From the NCBI GenBank assembly GCA_045533055.1, contig JAZSHD010000179.1, forward strand, positions 1 to 18,907: 18,907 bases of DNA, in the 5' to 3' direction. Positions 1 through 6,466 of the stretch are shown piece after piece. A program made the position numbers and the translations under genes. Source of the DNA: SIG78 sp045533055 (GTDB taxonomy: Bacteria > Verrucomicrobiota > Lentisphaeria > Victivallales > Victivallaceae). The notes below the pieces were generated by a model that had not been told where the DNA came from, ran no database searches, and worked only from the letters and a program-made list of their open reading frames with translations. Numbering within the stretch: the first letter of the stretch is position 1; each line of letters starts with the position of its first letter.

Positions 1-35
1 TGCCGGTAAAAGGTTTGGAAAAAAGGGGTGGAGTT

Positions 36-59
36 CCGCCGTCGCCAAGGCTATGGCGG
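36..59. repeat. GC-rich imperfect palindrome (possible dispersed repeat)
   Basis: Outer arms CCGCC (36-40) and GGCGG (55-59) are complementary, with a weak inner GCC/GGC pair, in a noncoding stretch downstream of the minus-strand epimerase gene. Short GC-rich palindromes like this are often dispersed intergenic repeats, but only one copy is present in the window, so repeat status is inference. Confidence 0.35.
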
Positions 60-73
60 GACAAGTTGAGTCA

Positions 74-140
74 GGGGAAAAGGACCGATCCAGCAAAAGG
101 TCTTTTCCCCCTCCTCAAGTACCGACCCTTATTGGGAACA
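74..140 (-). repeat. Left copy of a 3'-end repeat element: hairpin plus 46-bp conserved core
   Basis: Positions 95-140 match the reverse complement of 18803-18848 at 44 of 46 bases. The element includes a hairpin: arm GGGGAAAAGGACC (74-86), loop 87-98, arm GGTCTTTTCCCC (99-110), with one bulged G. Read on the minus strand it begins 17 bp after the stop codon of the AGE epimerase gene, so its orientation relative to the upstream gene is the same as that of the right copy. No clear U-tract follows the hairpin, so it is not a textbook intrinsic terminator. I see no other terminator for this operon, and the element may end or protect its mRNA. Confidence 0.75.
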
Positions 141-157
141 GTGCGAAGCTTTATTTG

Positions 158-1426
158 TCAGCAGTTTTTCAATACATCCATCAAGCTCAAATTGGTGTGA
201 TAGCCCGGGTCGAGGTCGGGCACGGCGGGGATCACCCGCACCGGCTGACCTGATTTATCGCAGGTTTGGTAGGCAAAATAGTGGGCTGAAGGGTTGACAA
301 AGTAATTTTTGAACGACTCTGTGCACTCGCTGATGATCGAACTGTTGTCCATATTGCAGAATTTTTCCAGCAGTGCCGCCGCCCGGATGGTTTCCGGCAG
401 GCTCCACCATGGCATGTCGGAGTTCAGGACTTTGCCGCTTAAAAGATCGCAGGATTTTATAATGCCCCCTGCCGGAAGCTGTCTGCCCACAGCGTAGTGC
501 GAGGCGAAAAATGCCGGATAAATTTTGCGGCACTTGTTCAGAAAATCCTGATCGCAGGCACGATTGAACTTTTCCATCAACAGCAGAAATTTCATGGAAA
601 GCCCCACAAATTCCAAGGCATGCCCCGGGTCGCAAAGCTGACCGTTGTTGTCAATATACGGTGTGTTGTCCGGCGTTACCGCTTCAAAAAACTGTACTTT
701 ATCGCCTTGATAAACTGTGTGCAAAGTCAGCAAACGCTCAATAAACTTTTTGCCGTAATCAAGGAACTCTTCATCTTTGGTCAACTCGGCGGCAAAGGCT
801 ATCCCGCCCAGTGCGATCATAAAGGGCCCCTGCAAGATCTTGCCGGGTACGGCAGTCACCGGATTTTTGGGGTCAAATGCCTGCTGATCGGTAACAAATT
901 CCAAATCCCATATCGCCTTTAAGGTTTGCTTGAAGTAGCTCAAGGCTTCAAGCAAAAGTGCTTTATCGCCCAGCACATCGGCGGCGGCAACCAGACCTTT
1001 GCTGTAAAACAGATCGCTGTAATTGGCTTTGCCCTCCACGGGATTGGAGCGTACACTCAAATCGCCGTTGAGGAATTCGCCTGCGTTGGAAAACATGAAA
1101 AACATTCTGCCCTGATTGCTTTTGCGGACTTTTTCCATATTTTCCACCACGCTTTTGAGCATGGCAATAACAGTATCTTTTTCGCCAAAGCCTGCCCGCA
1201 GATGCCCGGCAAGGGATTCAGCTCCCCGCCCCTGGATCCAGCTGTAAATGACTTTACTGCTGCGGAAATCCAGCTCGGGCACGGTGGGTGTGGTGTAGTC
1301 AATATTATCAATAACATCGAATTTGGTGTTAAGGTAACTGCCGCCTTTGCTGCGTTCAAGCATATAGTTGAAACTTTCGGCGATCACGGTATTGAAAAAT
1401 GTTTTTTCTGCTGCTGATACTGGCAT
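158..1426 (-). CDS. AGE-family (N-acylglucosamine 2-epimerase-like) sugar epimerase/isomerase
   Basis: This is a 422-residue protein of the size expected for the (alpha/alpha)6-barrel AGE family, which interconverts sugars at C2 or isomerises aldoses and ketoses. Visible family features are SWIQGRG (62-68), DPGHALEF (266-273, with the family histidine H269), WWSLPETIRAA (340-350) and YHTNLSLMDVL (409-419, second histidine H410). There is no signal peptide, so it is cytoplasmic. The ATG at 1426 has an AAAGGG ribosome binding site about 8 bases upstream. It is the last gene of the minus-strand operon, 26 bp after the CE15-like esterase gene. The substrate cannot be read from the sequence: GlcNAc/ManNAc, mannose/fructose/glucose or cellobiose chemistry are all possible. 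Its place after an esterase gene suggests catabolism of a plant or mucin sugar. Family call firm, substrate unknown. Confidence 0.85.
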   Translation of the reverse strand: MPVSAAEKTFFNTVIAESFNYMLERSKGGSYLNTKFDVIDNIDYTTPTVPELDFRSSKVIYSWIQGRGAESLAGHLRAGFGEKDTVIAMLKSVVENMEKVRKSNQGRMFFMFSNAGEFLNGDLSVRSNPVEGKANYSDLFYSKGLVAAADVLGDKALLLEALSYFKQTLKAIWDLEFVTDQQAFDPKNPVTAVPGKILQGPFMIALGGIAFAAELTKDEEFLDYGKKFIERLLTLHTVYQGDKVQFFEAVTPDNTPYIDNNGQLCDPGHALEFVGLSMKFLLLMEKFNRACDQDFLNKCRKIYPAFFASHYAVGRQLPAGGIIKSCDLLSGKVLNSDMPWWSLPETIRAAALLEKFCNMDNSSIISECTESFKNYFVNPSAHYFAYQTCDKSGQPVRVIPAVPDLDPGYHTNLSLMDVLKNC

Positions 1427-1452
1427 GATTTAAGCCCTTTCTGGCGTATAAG

Positions 1453-2772
1453 TCACTGCTGTTTGCCGAAAACCTTGTCGGCGTGGTTATAGTAATGTAC
1501 CCAATCGTAAGCGGTCAGGCTGTGTTTGCCGGTTTTTACATGGTAGCCGACCACATTGCCGATGCTTTGATTTTCCGGGGGCATGTTTTCTTCTTCCAAA
1601 CCTTCAAGCCCGTAAAGCTCCCAGACTTTGGAGGCGGTTTTGGCTGAAATAAATTCGCCTTTTGGATCGGCGACCACATCCAGACTGGAGCTGCCTACAT
1701 ATACTGACCGGGGGGCAATGAGTGCCAGCAGCTGGTGCTGGTCGATGGGCAAAAGCTTTTCCAACCCGGCATAGCGAGCCATATTGCCGCAGAACCAGTT
1801 GCTGCGGATGCACCAGAGCATGGTCAATGTTTCGCCCAATATGTGCCGGGAAGGGGCAGCACCGCCATGACCGGAGTTGTTGGAAATAACCAACTTGAAG
1901 CGTTCATCATTGGCACCCGCCCACAATGCCGCTTTGCCCAGCCGGGAGTGGCCCAATACGGCAAAATCCTTGAAGCCCAGCTGTTCAAGAGCATCCGCCA
2001 TACGGCTCAATCCCCACGCCCAGCCGCCGATGGCACTGATATTACGCAAGGGTTTGGTTTGCAATTCCTGCAACGCTCTTTCGCAATCGCTGCGTAAAAA
2101 TTCTTCATCATAAAACAGCGTAAAAATACTTTTCCGGAAGCCATCCAGATTGTCCGGGAAAATTTCGCCGTAACAGGCAGTTGCCACGGCATAACCCCGC
2201 TTGACCGCCTCCCGGGCGTTGATGTGTTCAGTTTGGAAACTCCGCTTGCCGTCGGAGGGTGCTGACGAGTGCCATCTGCCGGGAACAGTCATTGCTGAAC
2301 GGGTGATGCGTACATCATCTTCTTCAGCAACGGCTTGATTGCCTTTGAAGTTGAGCTTGACAAAAACCGGCGGGGCAGGATTGGCAACCGGCACATACAA
2401 AAGCACGTCAAAGTCGAACTCCCGACCATTATCCATGCGGCAGATCACCCGGTATTCGTAACGGTCGGCGGTGCCGTCGTACAAGCCTTTTCGTTCAGAG
2501 AGTTTCCGTAATTCCAGCTTATCCGGAGCGGGTGGCATAACGCCATACATCACATCTTTGAAAGTCTGCAATATTTCCGGACGCTTTTTCTGCCACTCTT
2601 CAAGAGTATCGGGCAAGGCGGGCAGCGGCATGCGGTCGACCTTATCTTCATCGCGGTTCATTCTCCGGAAAAGTTCTTCGCTCCAGATATTGGTGCCCTG
2701 TTCCCAGGCAAGCATAGCAGCTTGATCGTCGGGAGTGCGGGGCTGATCGTTGTCAAAATTGTATTGCTGCAT
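1453..2772 (-). CDS. CE15-like alpha/beta-hydrolase (glucuronoyl methylesterase / acetylxylan esterase-like)
   Basis: The 439-residue protein carries the nucleophile elbow GHSRLGK (274-280, Ser276), as in bacterial carbohydrate esterase family 15. A conserved NNSGHGGAAPSR block follows (298-309), then an acidic stretch SLDVVADPKGEF (363-374), and a C-terminal KHSLTAYDW (416-424) that supplies the likely catalytic His417. Studied CE15 enzymes cleave esters between lignin and 4-O-methylglucuronic acid on xylan and are secreted. This protein has no visible signal peptide: its N-terminus is polar and acidic (MQQYNFDNDQ). It may therefore act on imported oligosaccharides or a different ester. The ATG at 2772 has AAAGG upstream, and galE ends 11 bp before it. 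CE15 is my best call; a related acyl esterase is possible. Confidence 0.8.
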   Translation of the reverse strand: MQQYNFDNDQPRTPDDQAAMLAWEQGTNIWSEELFRRMNRDEDKVDRMPLPALPDTLEEWQKKRPEILQTFKDVMYGVMPPAPDKLELRKLSERKGLYDGTADRYEYRVICRMDNGREFDFDVLLYVPVANPAPPVFVKLNFKGNQAVAEEDDVRITRSAMTVPGRWHSSAPSDGKRSFQTEHINAREAVKRGYAVATACYGEIFPDNLDGFRKSIFTLFYDEEFLRSDCERALQELQTKPLRNISAIGGWAWGLSRMADALEQLGFKDFAVLGHSRLGKAALWAGANDERFKLVISNNSGHGGAAPSRHILGETLTMLWCIRSNWFCGNMARYAGLEKLLPIDQHQLLALIAPRSVYVGSSSLDVVADPKGEFISAKTASKVWELYGLEGLEEENMPPENQSIGNVVGYHVKTGKHSLTAYDWVHYYNHADKVFGKQQ

Positions 2773-2783
2773 AATAAAAACCT

Positions 2784-3764
2784 TTATTTATCCAAATAAC
2801 CGTTGGGGTATTTTTGCAGCCAATCCCATGCTGACTTAATGATCGCTTCGGCATTTTCATATTGGGGCTGCCAGTTGAGTTCTTTCCGGGCACGGCGGCT
2901 GTCGGCAATGAGTTTGGGCGGGTCGCCGGGCCGCCGGGGAGCGATTTCCATGGGGATCGCATGACCGGTAACTTTCCGGGCGGCTTCGATGATCTCAAAA
3001 ACGCTCAAGCCGTTGCCGGTACCTAAATTGTAGTGCCCGCTGGCGGGGGCGTACAAAGCCTTTTCATGAGCTTGTGCCAAGTCGATAACATGGATGTAAT
3101 CCCTGATACAGCTGCCGTCAAAGGTATCGTAATCATCGCCGTAGACCATGATTTTTTCCCGCTTGCCTTGAGCCACTTGCAAGATTATGGGTATCAGGTG
3201 GCTTTCGGGGTTGTGGTCTTCGCCATAGTTTTTGCTGGCACCGGCGGCGTTGAAGTATCTCAAGGCAGTGTAATCAATGTTGTAAATGGCTTTGTACCAG
3301 GCTAAAACCTTTTCAAAACAAAGTTTGCTTTCGCCGTAGGGGTTGATGGGCTTCTGCACGGCATCTTCGGCAATGGGCACGCTTTCGGGTTCGCCGAAGG
3401 TGGCGGCGGTGCTGGAAAATACGATCCGCTTGACGCCCCCGGCTTTGGCGGCTTCGGCAAGATTTATGGCGTTGGCAAGGTTGTTGCGGAAATATTTGCC
3501 GGGGTCACGCATACTTTCTGCCACCAGCGAAAAAGCGGCAAAGTGCATTACTGCATCAAACTTTTCTTTGACAAAGAGTCCGGTCAACGCCTCCTGATTT
3601 GCCAGATCCAGCTCCACAAAATTGCTTACCCTTGGATCGACCGCTTGCCGGTGACCGGTAATGAGGGCATCCAAAACTGTTACATCATAGCCCCGGTCGA
3701 GCATATATTCAGTGCAGACACTGCCGATATAACCGGCACCGCCGGCAATAAGGATCTTTTTCAT
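2784..3764 (-). CDS. galE: UDP-glucose 4-epimerase
   Basis: The 326-residue protein is an extended short-chain dehydrogenase that interconverts UDP-glucose and UDP-galactose using tightly bound NAD. It shows the Rossmann motif GGAGYIG (8-14), the SST segment (117-119) and the catalytic YGESK (Y143, K147), followed by ALRYFNAAGA and the substrate-region NPYGESK/SHLIP blocks typical of GalE. An upstream in-frame extension to 3839 would overlap the end of mlaD. I chose the ATG at 3764 because it opens directly on MKKILIAGG and has a GGAG ribosome binding site about 6 bases upstream. It starts 19 bp after the mlaD stop and is followed 11 bp later by the CE15-like gene. It could supply UDP-sugars for lipopolysaccharide or capsule, or serve galactose use. 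UDP-GlcNAc activity cannot be excluded. Confidence 0.93.
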   Translation of the reverse strand: MKKILIAGGAGYIGSVCTEYMLDRGYDVTVLDALITGHRQAVDPRVSNFVELDLANQEALTGLFVKEKFDAVMHFAAFSLVAESMRDPGKYFRNNLANAINLAEAAKAGGVKRIVFSSTAATFGEPESVPIAEDAVQKPINPYGESKLCFEKVLAWYKAIYNIDYTALRYFNAAGASKNYGEDHNPESHLIPIILQVAQGKREKIMVYGDDYDTFDGSCIRDYIHVIDLAQAHEKALYAPASGHYNLGTGNGLSVFEIIEAARKVTGHAIPMEIAPRRPGDPPKLIADSRRARKELNWQPQYENAEAIIKSAWDWLQKYPNGYLDK

Positions 3765-3783
3765 TTTTTCTCCATATATGAAA

Positions 3784-4791
3784 TCATTCAAACTTGACCG
3801 GCCGGGCCTTTCTGCCCCGGACAAGTGAACTTGGGTCATCTTTCAATTCATCTATGAACTCATTTAAATTACCCAGCACACTGTTGAGCTTGCGGATAAT
3901 GTTCACTGCGTCGTCACTGTCGTTTTGCAGTTCGCCGATCAGGAGCTTGGCGGAGTTCAATACTTCCACGATCTGCTTGTTCAGCTCCTGGGTGTTCACT
4001 GCCGAAAGTTTGCCGTTGAGCTGACTGGTCAGCTGGCTGATGTTGTTGAGATTGTTGTTCACTCCGTCAATAAGTTTCCGCAGATCTTCGCCGGTAAGGT
4101 GTTCGGAAAGGCTGTCGGTGAGATTTTCCACATTGCCGGTGATTTTTTCCAGCCGGTCAAGGGAATTTCTGATTGCCGGATTGGTCAGTATGTCGTTAAG
4201 AGCCTTGAGGTTGCTGTCCAGATTTCCGGCAATTTCTCCAATATTCACGCTGGCGATCTTATCCAGCGAAACGGCTACTGAATCAATTATGTTGTTGAAA
4301 GTTCCCGGGGCACTGGCAAAGTAGAATACTCCCGGTTCATTGATCGCCTTCAAAGGCACTTTACGCTGTTTTTCTGCTGGTATATAATCCATTTCCACAT
4401 ACCGCATACCGGTTATCCCCGCCAGGTCGAGCCGACAGCACAAACCATTTTTTTGAGCTTGACGGCAAAATGCTTTCAACTGTTCAATGGGGGTAAGTTC
4501 ATCTGATTGGCTCAAGCCGGAAAATGCCGCCGGATCAATGCTCATATCCACACGGATGATGCGTTCTTCAGAAAGTATGCTGATTTTTTCCACCTGCCCG
4601 ATAGGGACGCCTTTATACTTGACCGCCGAACCTTTGGTCAGACCCTGCACCGATTCAGAAAAGGTGGTCACAAAATATATCCGTTTGGCAAATTCATCTG
4701 CCAGACCCAGAAAAAACATCGTGCCGATCAACAGCAGCAGTGCCGCCGTTACAAACAAGCCGGTGAGAAAATATTTTTTTTGATCAACCAT
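3784..4791 (-). CDS. mlaD: MCE-domain lipid-transport substrate-binding protein (MlaD-like)
   Basis: The 335-residue protein has one N-terminal membrane helix (about 8-30) and then an MCE domain (about 39-139) with the typical GSAVKYKGVPIGQV segment (54-67). A long C-terminal part (about 165-320) is predicted helical, rich in Asn, Leu and heptad-like spacing. MCE proteins form hexameric rings on the periplasmic side of MlaFE-type ABC transporters and carry phospholipids across the envelope. This one is longer than E. coli MlaD (about 183 residues), and the extra helices resemble the tube- or needle-forming tails of PqiB/LetB- or Mce-type proteins. An unusual two-Cys stretch (NGLCCRLDL, about 115-123) lies inside the domain. 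The gene follows mlaF by 17 bp, with an AGGAG site before its ATG. Confidence 0.9.
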   Translation of the reverse strand: MVDQKKYFLTGLFVTAALLLLIGTMFFLGLADEFAKRIYFVTTFSESVQGLTKGSAVKYKGVPIGQVEKISILSEERIIRVDMSIDPAAFSGLSQSDELTPIEQLKAFCRQAQKNGLCCRLDLAGITGMRYVEMDYIPAEKQRKVPLKAINEPGVFYFASAPGTFNNIIDSVAVSLDKIASVNIGEIAGNLDSNLKALNDILTNPAIRNSLDRLEKITGNVENLTDSLSEHLTGEDLRKLIDGVNNNLNNISQLTSQLNGKLSAVNTQELNKQIVEVLNSAKLLIGELQNDSDDAVNIIRKLNSVLGNLNEFIDELKDDPSSLVRGRKARPVKFE

Positions 4792-4808
4792 CGCTCTATC
4801 TCCTGATT

Positions 4809-5582
4809 TTATTTTTCATAAGCCAAACCATCCCGGTTGAGGAAATTTTTCACCCATGGGACGGTGGAAGTTTTCTGCAATACTCTGGGGTCGCCGGTTT
4901 CGGCAATGGTGCCGGTGTTTTTATCCAGCATAATGATATTGTCAGCAATGGTAAAAACACTGTCCAGCTCGTGTGTAACGATCACGATCGTCCGGTTGAA
5001 CTCATTACGCATTTTCAAGATCAGCCGGTCAAGTTCCGCAGACGATACCGGGTCAAGCCCCGCAGAGGGTTCGTCAAAAAATAACAATGGCGGATCCAGT
5101 GCCAGAGCCCTTGCCAAACCTGCCCGCTTTTTCATGCCGCCGGAGATCTCCGAGGGGTAGAAGTCGGCAAATTCCTCAAGGTTCACCCACGATAGTTTTT
5201 CCATGACTTTTCCGTTGATCTCTCCAGCGGATAAATCGGTATGTTCTTCCAGCACCAGAGCCACATTTTCTCTGATCGTCAGCGACCCCAGCAAAGCTCC
5301 CCCCTGATAAGTTACGCCGAAGGTACGGGCGATCTCGCTTTCAGAGAGAGCGTTGTCGCCGCTGATGACTTTACCGAATATCTTCACCGAACCGGCCTGC
5401 AAAGGGTGTATGCCGATAATGTGTTTGAGCAAGGTGGATTTTCCGCAACCGGAGCTGCCCATTACGGCAAAGATCTCGCCTTGAGCCACACTGAAATTCA
5501 AATCGTGCAGCACGGTGCGGTCGCCGTAACCGACGGAAACATTGCAAATTTCCAAAGCGGGGATTTGAGATTTTTTCTCCAT
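4809..5582 (-). CDS. mlaF: ABC transporter ATPase of the MlaFEDB lipid transport system
   Basis: The 257-residue protein is a complete ABC ATPase: Walker A GSSGCGKST (42-50), Q-loop Gln93, signature SGGMKKRAG (147-155), Walker B LLFFDE (166-171), D-loop SAGLD and H-loop His204 (VTHE). The SGGMKKRAGLARAL stretch and the FDEPSAGLDPVSSAELD run are characteristic of MlaF/Ttg2A ATPases that power phospholipid movement between the inner membrane and the MCE ring. It starts 3 bp after the mlaE stop and ends 17 bp before mlaD, so the three are very likely translated together. No small STAS protein (MlaB) is encoded beside it. Function as the lipid transporter motor is well supported by family and context. 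Confidence 0.93.
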   Translation of the reverse strand: MEKKSQIPALEICNVSVGYGDRTVLHDLNFSVAQGEIFAVMGSSGCGKSTLLKHIIGIHPLQAGSVKIFGKVISGDNALSESEIARTFGVTYQGGALLGSLTIRENVALVLEEHTDLSAGEINGKVMEKLSWVNLEEFADFYPSEISGGMKKRAGLARALALDPPLLFFDEPSAGLDPVSSAELDRLILKMRNEFNRTIVIVTHELDSVFTIADNIIMLDKNTGTIAETGDPRVLQKTSTVPWVKNFLNRDGLAYEK

Positions 5583-5585
5583 AAC

Positions 5586-6383
5586 TTAATACCCCCAGAA
5601 GGAATAGATAACGGTTATAAGTGTATCAATGATTATCAGAAAAAGTATTGAGCGAACTACCGCCCGGGTGGCGGCACGCCCCACGCCTTGAGAATCCGGC
5701 GAACTGCGAAAACCCTCCCGGCAGCCCACCAAAGCGATCATGGCTCCGAAAAACACCCCTTTGAGCACCCCTAAAAGAAAGGTCAGCGGAGTCAATACTT
5801 CGGCAGTGCGGCTGATATAACTTTCGGCAGTAAGCTCCAGAAAGCCCACCCCCACGGCCAGCCCGCCAAGCAATCCGGCAATATCGCCAAAAATTATCAG
5901 CAAAGGTATGGAGATCATCATTGCCAGCAATTTGGGCACCACCAGATAACGCACCGGCGATATGCCCATGGTGGACAAGGCACTTATCTCTTCTTCAGCT
6001 TTCATACTGCCGATTTCAGCGGCAAAGCTGCTGCCCGCTCTGCCGGTGGCGATCAGTGCCACCATCAGGGGGCCGAACTCTTTAAGCATGGAAAAACCGG
6101 TCAAATCGGCAACGAATATTTCCGTACCGAATTTACGCATCTGGATAGCCGCCTGAAATGCTATGGTGATCCCCATGAGAAAGCAGATCAGCACGACAAT
6201 ACCCAGAGCGTGAGTACCGCATACATTCATGTAATAGAAAAAGTTTCTCCAGCGGAGCTTTTTGGGGTTGCGGAAAACCAACCCGATGGAACAGGCTATT
6301 TCGCCCCAGAAAACAAAAGTTTCCTGCCACGAGGCAACGCTTTTGTAAATAATTTTGCCTAAAGCTGTAAAAATATTTTCCAT
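5586..6383 (-). CDS. mlaE: MlaE-family ABC transporter permease
   Basis: From the ATG at 6383 this is a 265-residue membrane protein, the normal MlaE length, with about five or six hydrophobic segments. It has the family block EIGSMKAEEEISALSTMGISP in the middle, typical of MlaE permeases that form the inner-membrane core bound by MlaF and MlaD. The frame is open upstream to a TTG at 6437, but that TTG lies in the T-tract of the terminator of the preceding gene and has no ribosome binding site, so I prefer the ATG at 6383. The ribosome binding site before this ATG is also weak. It is the first gene of the six-gene minus-strand unit. A perfect 17-bp palindrome 26 bp upstream is a likely operator. 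Confidence 0.9.
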   Translation of the reverse strand: MENIFTALGKIIYKSVASWQETFVFWGEIACSIGLVFRNPKKLRWRNFFYYMNVCGTHALGIVVLICFLMGITIAFQAAIQMRKFGTEIFVADLTGFSMLKEFGPLMVALIATGRAGSSFAAEIGSMKAEEEISALSTMGISPVRYLVVPKLLAMMISIPLLIIFGDIAGLLGGLAVGVGFLELTAESYISRTAEVLTPLTFLLGVLKGVFFGAMIALVGCREGFRSSPDSQGVGRAATRAVVRSILFLIIIDTLITVIYSFWGY

Positions 6384-6408
6384 AATACTGAAACTTGTTT
6401 TTACGATA

Positions 6409-6425
6409 TTCACACTGTGTGTGAA
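6409..6425. promoter_or_regulatory. Perfect 17-bp palindrome upstream of mlaE (candidate operator)
   Basis: TTCACAC-TGT-GTGTGAA is a perfect 7-3-7 inverted repeat in the short gap between the terminator of the DUF4838 gene and the mlaE ATG. Its size and position suit a dimeric repressor or activator controlling the lipid-transport/sugar operon. The 3-base spacer makes an RNA hairpin less likely than a protein-binding site. No regulator gene is encoded nearby, so the factor is unknown. Confidence 0.5.
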
Positions 6426-6431
6426 AAGATA

Positions 6432-6466
6432 ACCCAAAAAGCAGGAAATGCAAATTTTCCTGCTTT
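6432..6466 (-). terminator. Intrinsic terminator after the DUF4838 gene
   Basis: Arms at 6438-6448 and 6456-6466 (AAAGCAGGAAA and TTTCCTGCTTT) form an 11-bp stem with a 7-base loop. Read on the minus strand the stem is followed by a short T run (GCTTTTTGGG). The stem begins inside the TAA stop codon of the DUF4838 gene, so termination is packed directly against translation end. The dyad is A/T-flanked on both sides and could work in both directions. Confidence 0.65.

Noticed and set aside
15..253. Small plus-strand open frames at the left edge
   Set aside because: They run through the repeat element and the 3' end of the epimerase gene, with no ribosome binding site or recognisable protein.
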